Positions 1 to 5,661 of a stretch of 6,340 nucleotides of DNA are shown here, one piece after another. The translations under genes and the position numbers were made by a program. Under the pieces are notes generated by a model. It searched no databases, was not told the origin of the DNA, and saw nothing but the letters and a program-made list of their open reading frames with translations. The stretch lies in assembly GCA_937138955.1 (NCBI GenBank), contig CAKZPJ010000701.1, forward strand, positions 1 through 6,340. Reading direction: 5' to 3'. This DNA is from an uncultured Flammeovirgaceae bacterium. Its GTDB lineage: Bacteria > Bacteroidota > Bacteroidia > Cytophagales > Cyclobacteriaceae. How positions within the stretch are numbered: the first letter of the stretch is position 1; each line of letters begins with the position of its first letter.

Positions 1-564
1 TTGATTGAGGAACATGTTGCTGGTATTCCGGGCGATCGCTTTTTCCAGGATCAATTGCATAACGGTACACACAACCTCACGCGGCTAGCCAAAGAGTTTG
101 TAAAGTTTAACGAACGCTGCTTTGTCCGTTTATTGGGCGATATGCACGCTACTAATTACGTGATAGACGTCACTCCTGACTTTGATGAGCTTCATTACCG
201 GATTCGCGCTATTGATTTTGATCAACAGTCTTACGAAGGACATAGAACCATCTACATGCCGCGATATTTTAAACAGAATAACCCCATTATTCAGGTAGGA
301 TTTAAGTTAATGACTTCAGAGTCAGTACGGCAGTATCAGACCGAAGAACACGCGCTTATGGCTACCCGAGTTCGTTCATCTCGTCACCAGATTCAACACT
401 TAATGCATACTATGGCTCACAATACGTTGTCATCACCAGAAAATGTAGCTCAACTCAAGCAGGATTTAACCGACTTTTACCAATCGCCCAACTTTTCTCA
501 TTGCCAATCAATGGGCGAGATAGTAAAGACTAGCCTAGAGGTGGTGCTTCGGATGAGTATTTAG
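1..564 (+). CDS. Kinase/phosphotransferase-like protein, 5'-truncated (C-terminal 187 residues)
   Basis: The reading frame is open from the first base, so the true start lies upstream of the window; the TTG at position 1 is probably not the start codon. Counting from that codon, residues 45-53 read LGDMHATNY and residues 70-74 read AIDFD. These look like the catalytic loop (GDxHxxN, with D47, H49 and N52) and the metal-binding Asp (D72) of the protein-kinase-like fold, as in aminoglycoside and choline phosphotransferases and HipA-type kinases. The preceding EEHVAG...GDRFF stretch resembles the hinge region of such enzymes. The ATP-binding N-lobe, if present, is outside the window. After the IDFD motif come about 110 mostly helical-looking residues with no recognised domain. 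I know of no assigned substrate; my impression is of a conserved uncharacterised Bacteroidota family. It is separated by 265 bases from the next gene and is probably transcribed separately. The kinase fold is likely; the function is unknown. Confidence 0.6.
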   Translation: MIEEHVAGIPGDRFFQDQLHNGTHNLTRLAKEFVKFNERCFVRLLGDMHATNYVIDVTPDFDELHYRIRAIDFDQQSYEGHRTIYMPRYFKQNNPIIQVGFKLMTSESVRQYQTEEHALMATRVRSSRHQIQHLMHTMAHNTLSSPENVAQLKQDLTDFYQSPNFSHCQSMGEIVKTSLEVVLRMSI

Positions 565-829
565 CAGTAAGATAATCTTTTTCTTATTACTATTTTCAGG
601 AAATTTATTCTTGATTTATTATATAGTACAATAAGTATGAACCGTTACTCAGCTACCTTGTATACCCATTTCTGACTAGTAATCGTCCTTCTCTATAGTG
701 CTTTTCTATAAAACGTAGTACTCTCTTATATTGTACTATTACCCTCTCTTTAACGAAGTTTTTTACAGAATGCTATTCTACTTTTACACCATAGTCATTC
801 AATTTCTATCACTTTAAATTTATATTTAG
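565..829 (+). promoter_or_regulatory. AT-rich intergenic leader, probable promoter region of the STAS-GNAT-decarboxylase run
   Basis: This 265-base spacer is strongly AT-rich, with many short T tracts, and is the only sizeable gap before the three-gene run that starts at 830, so a promoter is expected here. I could not find a convincing Bacteroidota promoter (TTTG followed by TAnnTTTG) or a clear sigma-70 box pair. Small structures present are an 11-base inverted repeat (623-633 with 729-739), a 5-bp hairpin (694-698 with 706-710) and a 12-codon ORF (637-675). The stretch just before the ATG at 830 is A/T-rich with no Shine-Dalgarno, as is common in Bacteroidota. The start of the region has a weak all-A/T fold near 567-590 that is not a convincing terminator. 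Confidence 0.4.
623..739. repeat. Widely spaced inverted repeat ATAGTACAATA / TATTGTACTAT
   Basis: The 11-mer at 623-633 is the exact reverse complement of 729-739, with 95 bases between the arms. An 8-base core, AGTACAAT, recurs in direct orientation at 833-840, overlapping the second to fourth codons of the STAS gene. The arms could bind a regulator or pair in RNA. In a spacer this AT-rich, a match of this length could also be chance. Confidence 0.4.
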
Positions 830-1249
830 ATGAGTACAATTAACAGAGAAGTAGTAGCGGCAATTGATGAACCGAAGTTGTACGCTGAGATTGATTCAGA
901 TAAAAATGTGTTGATGTATCAGTGGAAAGGGCATATTTTAGATGAAGAGGCAAAGAAAGGATTTTCTGATATTCTAGATTTAGCAAAGAAGCATCAAATT
1001 ACTGAAATCATCGCTGATATTTCTCAATTTAAGGGCGGAACGGTCAAAACAGCCAAGTGGGTAGACGAACACTACAGTGATATGCTAAAAGAAGGCGGAG
1101 TAGAGAAGATAGCAGTCATTGTACCGGAAAGTGCTTTTGGAGAGTTTAGCAATTCAGTAGCATTAGGAGAGAAGTTTGTATCGCTTCTACAAGTGGAGAA
1201 ATTTACAAGTTCAGCTTCGGCTTACGCTTGGTTTGGGAAGGTAAGATAA
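830..1249 (+). CDS. SpoIIAA-like STAS/SEC14 domain protein
   Basis: This 139-residue protein is one domain without signal peptide or membrane segment, so it is predicted cytoplasmic. It shows the alternating strands and helices of the SpoIIAA-like STAS/SEC14 family: a strand NVLMYQWKGHI (26-36), a helix EEAKKGFSDILDLAKKH (39-55), a strand ITEIIADISQF (57-67), a TAKWVDEHYSDMLKEG segment (74-89), a strand VEKIAVIVPE (91-100), and a C-terminal KFTSSASAYAWFG segment (124-136) that matches the usual ending with a Trp or similar aromatic. Proteins of this family are widespread and mostly uncharacterised; proposed roles are regulatory interaction or lipid or small-ligand binding. No partner anti-sigma kinase is adjacent. 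The ATG at 830 is the first in frame and gives the expected length. The gene ends 8 bases before the GNAT start, so it is probably cotranscribed with the acyltransferase and decarboxylase, which suggests a role linked to that pathway. Confidence 0.8.
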   Translation: MSTINREVVAAIDEPKLYAEIDSDKNVLMYQWKGHILDEEAKKGFSDILDLAKKHQITEIIADISQFKGGTVKTAKWVDEHYSDMLKEGGVEKIAVIVPESAFGEFSNSVALGEKFVSLLQVEKFTSSASAYAWFGKVR

Positions 1250-1257
1250 GTGCAAGC

Positions 1258-1905
1258 ATGAATATTGCTGAAAAAATCCATGAAATTACTCTCAAACCAC
1301 TAGAGCCTAAACACGTAGTCGCGGCTACGCATTGCATTTCTACAACATTCACCAAAGGTGAACCTATGTCGGAAGCATTGGCCATCAGTGAGGAGGAGTT
1401 TAGCTACTTTGCTCAACTATTTATTCAAAAGGCAGCTATCGATCAGTTATCGGTAGTAGCAGTAACCGATACAGATGAAGTAGTAGGAGCACTAATCTGC
1501 GAAGATTATGCATCGGACCCCCCAACTGGACTAGAACACGTTTCTGAAAAATTTGGCCCTATTGCTGAATTACTAGAATCCTTAAGTAAGCGTTTTGCTC
1601 AGTTGCATGATGTAAACCCCGGCTCGCATCTGCATATGTTTATGTGTGGAGTTTATCCGCAGTACGCCCGACAGCAATTTGCCCAGCGGCTTATTAGCTT
1701 TGCCGAAGATATGGCTAGGGAAAGAGGATACAAGGCTACTGTATGCGAAGCAACCGGGTCTGTTTCTCAACACATGGTTGAAAAATCGCTAGGCTATATT
1801 TACGTAGATGAAATTATCTACCAAGATTTCCAATACGAAGAGCAAGCGGTGTTCAGTAATATTAATAGCGTCAGAAGCTGTAGAGCTTACAATAAAGCTC
1901 TATAG
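1258..1905 (+). CDS. GNAT-family N-acyltransferase, arylalkylamine N-acetyltransferase-like
   Basis: This is a 215-residue single-domain GNAT, predicted cytoplasmic, transferring an acyl group from acyl-CoA to an amine. An N-terminal FTKGEPMSEAL (31-41) is followed by strand SVVAVTDTDEVVGALICED (65-83), the core strand and loop LHMFMCGVYPQYARQQFAQRLI (125-146), and the C-terminal TVCEATGSVSQHMVEK-LGY and YQDF...VF segments (161-199). The EPM motif, the SQHMVEK helix and the DF...VF ending resemble insect-type arylalkylamine N-acetyltransferases. From memory, their catalytic Glu would align with E35 and their two Ser with T166 and S170. Odd: the acetyl-CoA pyrophosphate loop, usually R/Q-x-x-G-x-G/A, reads A-R-Q-Q-F-A (137-142) and lacks the glycine. 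The ATG at 1258 is preferred to the in-frame TTG at 1228, which would overlap the STAS gene. The decarboxylase starts 15 bases downstream and could supply the amine substrate. Fold is secure; substrate is inferred. Confidence 0.8.
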   Translation: MNIAEKIHEITLKPLEPKHVVAATHCISTTFTKGEPMSEALAISEEEFSYFAQLFIQKAAIDQLSVVAVTDTDEVVGALICEDYASDPPTGLEHVSEKFGPIAELLESLSKRFAQLHDVNPGSHLHMFMCGVYPQYARQQFAQRLISFAEDMARERGYKATVCEATGSVSQHMVEKSLGYIYVDEIIYQDFQYEEQAVFSNINSVRSCRAYNKAL

Positions 1906-1920
1906 GGTTAGATTAAAAGA

Positions 1921-3375
1921 ATGCAAGAATCGTTTTTTCAGTTACCTGAAGAAGAAATGCGCCGGATAGGTTATCAGGTAATTGATACGCTTATTCAACA
2001 TTATCGCACATTAGGAGAAAAGCCAGCTGGAGGGCACAAAAATGCCAGTGAGATCACTTCACTGTTTGATGAAGCTATTCCGGAAAAAGGGAAAGCTTTC
2101 GAAGAGATACTCACTAAGGCCAAGACCGATATTTTTCCTAATAACATGTATTTGAACCACCCTCGGTTCTTCGCTTGGGTACCAGGGCCCAGTAATTTCA
2201 TTAGCGTAATGGCAGATACGCTAGCCAGTGGTTACAACGTATTTTCGGGAATAGAACGAGCCGGGGCAGCAGCTAATCAAATTGAAAGGCTAGTAATTCA
2301 CTGGTTGACCCAGGAAATGGATATGGGATCATCGGCAGGAGGGGTTCTTACTTCCGGTGGTTCCGCGGCTAATCTTATTGGGCTGGCTACTGCACGAGAA
2401 GTATTGCTGGGAGAGGATCGTTCTAAGGCGGTAATTTACTGTAGTGACCAAACTCATAAATCTAATTTTAAGGCTCTCAAAATCTTGGGTTTTACTCAGG
2501 AGCAGTTAAGTATTCTGCCAACAGATGAATTGCATCAGCTTAGTATTAGCCATTTACAAGCTCAAGTTGTATTTGATAAACGAGTAGGAAAGTCTCCATT
2601 TTGCATTATTGCTAACGCAGGAACTACCAATACTGGAGCAGTAGACCCACTATTGGAGATACGGAAAATTTGCGACCAAGAGCAGTGCTGGATGCACGTA
2701 GATGCTGCTTACGGCGGAGCCGCTTGGCTAACATCAGAAGGCAGACAAGCTTTACACGGCATGAATCTAGCTGACTCACTTACTATTGATCCCCACAAAT
2801 GGCTTTACCAACCATATGATATTGGTGGTATTCTAGTTAAAAACTCCGAACATTTACTGAATGCTTTCCAAACGTCTGCCTCTTATTTAAAAGAAACCGA
2901 AGGATACCGAAATTTTGCTGATAAAGGGCTACAGCTATCAAGGCGTTTCCGGGCACTACCGCTTTGGATGTCTATCAAACACTACGGTTTAGATACTTTT
3001 CGCCAGGCTATTCAGTATACGATGTCCTTAACTAATCAGGTAGCTTCTATCTTAGAAGAATTGCCTTATTGGGAGATAATGACTGCCCCACAATTAGGAA
3101 TTATTACTTTTCGATTTGCTCCCGATTCAATATCTACTGAATTGCAGAATACGATCAATCTGCGATTAGCCGACCATATTATGGATGAGCAGGGAATTGT
3201 CCTTTCTTCTACGATCATTCGCGGGCGAACCGTACTACGCATGTGTACGATCAACCCTAATACTTCATGTGAGGATTTGGAAGTAACCTTAGCTTACCTA
3301 GACTTTGTGGCTCACAAATTTCACAGTGAACTTACCTCCGAGGGCGTACCAAGTTCTCAAAAAACTGCTTCTTAG
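1921..3375 (+). CDS. Group II PLP-dependent decarboxylase, aromatic-L-amino-acid decarboxylase type
   Basis: This is a 484-residue cytoplasmic enzyme of usual family length, expected to decarboxylate an L-amino acid (Trp, Tyr, Phe, DOPA or similar) to the amine. The N-terminal dimerisation region (1-75) is followed by NHPRFFAWVPGPSNF (79-93), TSGGSAANL (144-152), DQTHKS (176-181), ANAGTTNTGAVDP (231-243), HVDAAYGGAAW (259-269) and the PLP site DPHKWLYQPYDIGG (290-303). K293 should form the Schiff base, H179 stack on the PLP ring and D261 bind the pyridine nitrogen; their spacing of 82 and 32 residues closely follows animal aromatic amino acid decarboxylase (H192, D271, K303). Y322 in SYLKE falls where the catalytic loop Tyr332 lies, which favours true decarboxylation rather than aldehyde synthesis. 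The exact substrate cannot be read from the sequence. The ATG at 1921 has no in-frame competitor upstream: stops lie at 1903 and 1909. It is cotranscribed in all likelihood with the GNAT 15 bases upstream. Glutamate, histidine or 2,4-diaminobutyrate decarboxylase is less likely. Confidence 0.9.
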   Translation: MQESFFQLPEEEMRRIGYQVIDTLIQHYRTLGEKPAGGHKNASEITSLFDEAIPEKGKAFEEILTKAKTDIFPNNMYLNHPRFFAWVPGPSNFISVMADTLASGYNVFSGIERAGAAANQIERLVIHWLTQEMDMGSSAGGVLTSGGSAANLIGLATAREVLLGEDRSKAVIYCSDQTHKSNFKALKILGFTQEQLSILPTDELHQLSISHLQAQVVFDKRVGKSPFCIIANAGTTNTGAVDPLLEIRKICDQEQCWMHVDAAYGGAAWLTSEGRQALHGMNLADSLTIDPHKWLYQPYDIGGILVKNSEHLLNAFQTSASYLKETEGYRNFADKGLQLSRRFRALPLWMSIKHYGLDTFRQAIQYTMSLTNQVASILEELPYWEIMTAPQLGIITFRFAPDSISTELQNTINLRLADHIMDEQGIVLSSTIIRGRTVLRMCTINPNTSCEDLEVTLAYLDFVAHKFHSELTSEGVPSSQKTAS

Positions 3376-3414
3376 TCGCTGTTACTTAGCACTGATCTTC
3401 TTTCTGAATTTCTT
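3374..3414 (+). terminator. Possible weak terminator after the decarboxylase gene
   Basis: A hairpin begins in the stop codon: AGT (3374-3376) and GCT (3378-3380), with one bulged C, pair with AGC-ACT (3388-3393) across a 7-base loop. A pyrimidine-rich, T-rich stretch follows. The stem is only 6 bp and the T tract is interrupted, so this is a tentative call. It fits the 144-base gap before the next gene. Confidence 0.22.
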
Positions 3415-3519
3415 CCGGAAACCTCTTTACGACATAAGGCGTTTCTTACACCGAAGCAACACGGAACGTCTCTGTGATTGCTTATTATTATAAATTTTTC
3501 GTATCTGAATACATCATCT

Positions 3520-3786
3520 ATGTTACCTAAACTAGATATAGAATCGTTCAAATTGAAGCTCGATCAGCAACATGACTGGCCTTCATTATACATGTTTAAG
3601 TTTATTGTACCCACCGGAAAAGAGAGCGAAGTATTTGCGCTATTTCCTAAAAATAACTTAACGACCAAGCAATCGAGCAAAGGAAGCTACACGAGCGTAA
3701 CGGCCAAAATTATGATGCGTTCGAGCGAAGATGTGATAGAAAAGTATAAGGAAGCTCACCAAATTGAAGGAGTTCTAGCTTTGTAA
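3520..3786 (+). CDS. DUF493 (YbeD-like) family protein
   Basis: This is an 88-residue cytoplasmic protein. The sequence DWPSLYMFKFIVPTG (18-32), the SSKGSYTSVTAKIMMRS stretch (52-68, matching the family's KGxYxSVT signature) and the closing YKEAHQIEGVLAL (76-88) identify the DUF493 / YbeD family. These proteins have a small ACT-like ferredoxin fold; an allosteric or regulatory ligand-binding role has been proposed but no firm function is known. The start is taken at the ATG of 3520, which gives the family's usual length; an in-frame TTG at 3478 would add 14 residues of hydrophobic non-family sequence. The gene ends only 3 bases before the ATG of the EEP-family gene, so the two are probably cotranscribed. 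The 144-base gap on its left probably holds the promoter, though I see no clear boxes. Confidence 0.85.
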   Translation: MLPKLDIESFKLKLDQQHDWPSLYMFKFIVPTGKESEVFALFPKNNLTTKQSSKGSYTSVTAKIMMRSSEDVIEKYKEAHQIEGVLAL

Positions 3787-3789
3787 TTG

Positions 3790-4674
3790 ATGAACGAACG
3801 GCTCATTTATTGGCGAACTGCAATAATTCTCAGTCTACTATTTATTCCCATACTAGGCATTAGTCAGTCTAATCCTAAATTACGAGTTATCACCTACAAT
3901 CTGAGAAGTGGGCGGGGTTACGGTCAGCCGGACGGTAAAACTATATCTCAGCGAATGCGTGCCATTGGTCAAGAGGTCAGTAAGTATCAACCTGATATAC
4001 TCGTTATTCAGGAACCCGGCGGTCAGCCTGATTTATACGATACATTAGTGCAAGCGCTGGGTAGCTCGTATCGATTCTACCCAATTAAGTGCCCTGATTA
4101 TCAAGAAATAAATCGAGTAGGTCTGCTAGTAGTAAACGATCAGGTCTCAGTTGATAGTACCGACTATTGTATTGAAGGAGAGGCTTTGGGTGTAGATGAC
4201 TTATTCAATCATTGGGGACGCATTACGCTCAGTTTTAAGAATCAGAGCTTGATCGTTTACGGCTTTAAACTAGCGCCTCGCCAGCGTTACGAAACTCGTC
4301 GCAAGCAGATTGATGCTTTAACCCCATACTTAAAGAAAGATTTAGCGCAACGAAATTTTGTTATTATCGCGGGCGATTTGAACCATCGCCCGTTTGATGG
4401 GGAGTATAGTCGGTGGATGAACTTGGGGTTGGTAGATTCCTACGATTCGCTCCTGCACGGCAGTGGCTTTACTAAAATGGATGAGTTGGGTGAAGATACT
4501 TTAGTGCCCTACCGCCGGATTGATTATTTGCTATTAAGTGAGAACTTTACCAAACTATCGGAAGGTTCGTCAACCACACTAAATGAAGGTTTATTTGTTC
4601 CCAGCCCAAGTCGACGTAACTGGTCGCTTAGCGATCATCTTCCGGTAATGGCCATTTTTCAATTTGATGAGTAG
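3790..4674 (+). CDS. Secreted endonuclease/exonuclease/phosphatase (EEP) family hydrolase
   Basis: The 294-residue protein starts with a hydrophobic signal segment (about residues 8-25, after NERLIYWR), with likely cleavage near GISQ-SNP, so it should be periplasmic, secreted or lipid-free outer-envelope associated. The mature part has the EEP (DNase I / Mg-dependent phosphatase) motifs: VITYNLRSG with N37, VIQEP with metal-binding E75, GDLNHRP with D196 and N198, RRIDYLLLS with D245, and SDHLPV with D282 and H283. These predict a Mg-dependent phosphoester hydrolase acting on a nucleic acid, inositol phosphate, sphingolipid or other phosphodiester; the substrate is not readable. The usual central His motif (NTHL or VHLKS) is replaced by YGFKLAP (157-163), so this catalytic position is atypical. 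The ATG at 3790 directly follows a TTG at 3787, also a possible start, adding one residue. It follows the DUF493 gene by 3 bases. Confidence 0.85.
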   Translation: MNERLIYWRTAIILSLLFIPILGISQSNPKLRVITYNLRSGRGYGQPDGKTISQRMRAIGQEVSKYQPDILVIQEPGGQPDLYDTLVQALGSSYRFYPIKCPDYQEINRVGLLVVNDQVSVDSTDYCIEGEALGVDDLFNHWGRITLSFKNQSLIVYGFKLAPRQRYETRRKQIDALTPYLKKDLAQRNFVIIAGDLNHRPFDGEYSRWMNLGLVDSYDSLLHGSGFTKMDELGEDTLVPYRRIDYLLLSENFTKLSEGSSTTLNEGLFVPSPSRRNWSLSDHLPVMAIFQFDE

Positions 4675-4736
4675 AATAGCCTTTTAAACTTTGTTTCTTT
4701 CTGTCGGTTAATCTTAAGTACAAAACCTATCAACCT

Positions 4737-4970
4737 ATGTGGCAAGAAGAAAATAACAAGCTGAAAAAATCCTTTGAGTTCAAAGACTTTGTAGAAGCCT
4801 TCGGTTTTATAAGTCGGGTCGCTATTGTAGCCGAAAAAATGAACCACCACCCGTTCATGACCAACGTGTACAACCAAGTCAGCTTTGAGCTAAACACTCA
4901 CGATGCCGGGGATATAGTGACCGAAAAAGATCATAAATTAGCCGAAGAAATCGATAAGCTAGTCAAGTAA
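4737..4970 (+). CDS. 4a-hydroxytetrahydrobiopterin dehydratase (pterin-4a-carbinolamine dehydratase)
   Basis: This 77-residue cytoplasmic protein dehydrates the 4a-hydroxy-tetrahydropterin formed by aromatic amino acid hydroxylases, so that the pterin can be recycled. The signature EKMNHHP (33-39) is followed by Y45, THD (54-56) and a later Asp, as in the family pattern. H37, H38 and H55 sit with the same 18-residue spacing as H61, H62 and H79 of the mammalian enzyme (PCD/DCoH). The protein is shorter than the roughly 100-residue mammalian form because it begins at the conserved MWxEExNxL; this is likely complete, since upstream in-frame sequence has no ATG and looks non-coding. The 62-base gap before it may hold a promoter (TTTG at 4690, TAATCTTA at 4709, a poor match). 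RsmI begins 6 bases after its stop. No hydroxylase is in the window; in other bacteria the gene is called phhB when next to phhA. Confidence 0.9.
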   Translation: MWQEENNKLKKSFEFKDFVEAFGFISRVAIVAEKMNHHPFMTNVYNQVSFELNTHDAGDIVTEKDHKLAEEIDKLVK

Positions 4971-4976
4971 GCCATT

Positions 4977-5654
4977 GTGCAAGAAACCGCTGCTCTGTTT
5001 TTAGTACCTACTCCCATCGGGAACCTAGAAGATATTACGTTGCGGGCATTACGCATTCTGAAGGAAGTAGATGCAATTTTAGCCGAAGACACTCGCACTT
5101 CGGGCAAACTGCTGAAGCATTACGATATCCGTACTCCAATGCACAGCTACCATGCTTTTAATGAACATCGGGCGGTAGAAGGTTTGGTAAAGCGATTGGA
5201 GAACGAACGTATGGCACTGATCAGCGATGCCGGAACCCCCGCTATTTCCGATCCCGGTTTTTTATTAGTGCGAGCGTGTTTGAAGCAAGAAGTTGCGATA
5301 GAGTGTCTGCCTGGTCCAACCGCACTAATTCCTGCTCTGGTCAACTCGGGTCTGCCTGCCGACCGCTTTGTATTCGAAGGGTTTTTACCGCACAAAAAAG
5401 GGCGACAAACCCGATTGAAACAATTAGCGGAAGAAACAAGAACTATGGTGCTCTACGAATCACCTCATCGATTAGTAAAATCCTTGCAACAATTAAGCGA
5501 ATACTTAGGCACCGAGCGATTGGCGTCGGTTTCTCGGGAACTGACCAAACTACACGAAGAAACTCAACAAGGAACTTTATTCGAACTGGCTAACTACTTT
5601 GCAACTTCTACCGTTAAAGGAGAAATTGTTATTGTTGTTGAAGGTAAACCTTAA
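4977..5654 (+). CDS. rsmI: 16S rRNA (cytidine(1402)-2'-O)-methyltransferase RsmI
   Basis: RsmI uses S-adenosylmethionine to 2'-O-methylate C1402 of 16S rRNA in the small-subunit decoding centre. The 225-residue protein carries all hallmark motifs of this tetrapyrrole-methylase-fold family: VPTPIGNLEDITLRA (10-24), AEDTR (36-40), SDAGTPAISDPG (83-94), LPGPTA (111-116), FEGFLP (133-138), YESPHR (160-165), SRELTKLHEE (186-195) and KGEIVIVVEG (214-223). It ends just after the last motif, so it lacks the C-terminal extension of E. coli RsmI (about 286 residues); this short form is expected in Bacteroidota. The start is the GTG at 4977; the upstream frame meets the TAA of the dehydratase gene at 4968, leaving only ATT at 4974 as an alternative. 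It is tightly linked to both neighbours and probably part of a housekeeping operon. Confidence 0.95.
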   Translation: MQETAALFLVPTPIGNLEDITLRALRILKEVDAILAEDTRTSGKLLKHYDIRTPMHSYHAFNEHRAVEGLVKRLENERMALISDAGTPAISDPGFLLVRACLKQEVAIECLPGPTALIPALVNSGLPADRFVFEGFLPHKKGRQTRLKQLAEETRTMVLYESPHRLVKSLQQLSEYLGTERLASVSRELTKLHEETQQGTLFELANYFATSTVKGEIVIVVEGKP

Positions 5655-5661
5655 TTCGCCC

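Noticed and set aside
1203..1385. Minus-strand ORF over the STAS/GNAT junction
   Set aside because: It lies antisense to two well-supported genes, has no recognisable domain and is explained by their codon composition.
1582..1773. Minus-strand ORF inside the GNAT gene
   Set aside because: Antisense to motif-bearing GNAT sequence, with no family resemblance.
2001..2201. Minus-strand ORFs inside the decarboxylase (also 3066-3254)
   Set aside because: Antisense to conserved decarboxylase motifs; no domain seen.
3413..3420. TTCCGGAA palindrome in the spacer after the decarboxylase
   Set aside because: A perfect 8-base palindrome without a loop, single copy and not placed near a promoter; likely chance.
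3305..3493. Plus-strand 62-codon ORF across the decarboxylase end and spacer
   Set aside because: Its first third overlaps the decarboxylase in another frame, and the rest shows no motif or convincing start; treated as spacer.
4690..4716. Bacteroidota-type promoter before the dehydratase gene
   Set aside because: TTTG is present but the downstream box TAATCTTA matches TAnnTTTG poorly and the spacing is short (15 bases).
4659..4877. Minus-strand ORF over the dehydratase gene
   Set aside because: Antisense to the clear EKMNHHP enzyme, with no domain.
1903..4979. Stop-to-start junctions where the downstream gene is in the same frame (GNAT/decarboxylase, DUF493/EEP, dehydratase/RsmI), suggesting readthrough fusions
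   Set aside because: Same-frame junctions are expected by chance one time in three; the first has a second in-frame TAG at 1909, and each protein is complete on its own.
5147..5593. Shadow ORFs on both strands within rsmI
   Set aside because: They overlap the conserved RsmI motifs and have low-complexity, Arg/Thr/Ser-rich translations.
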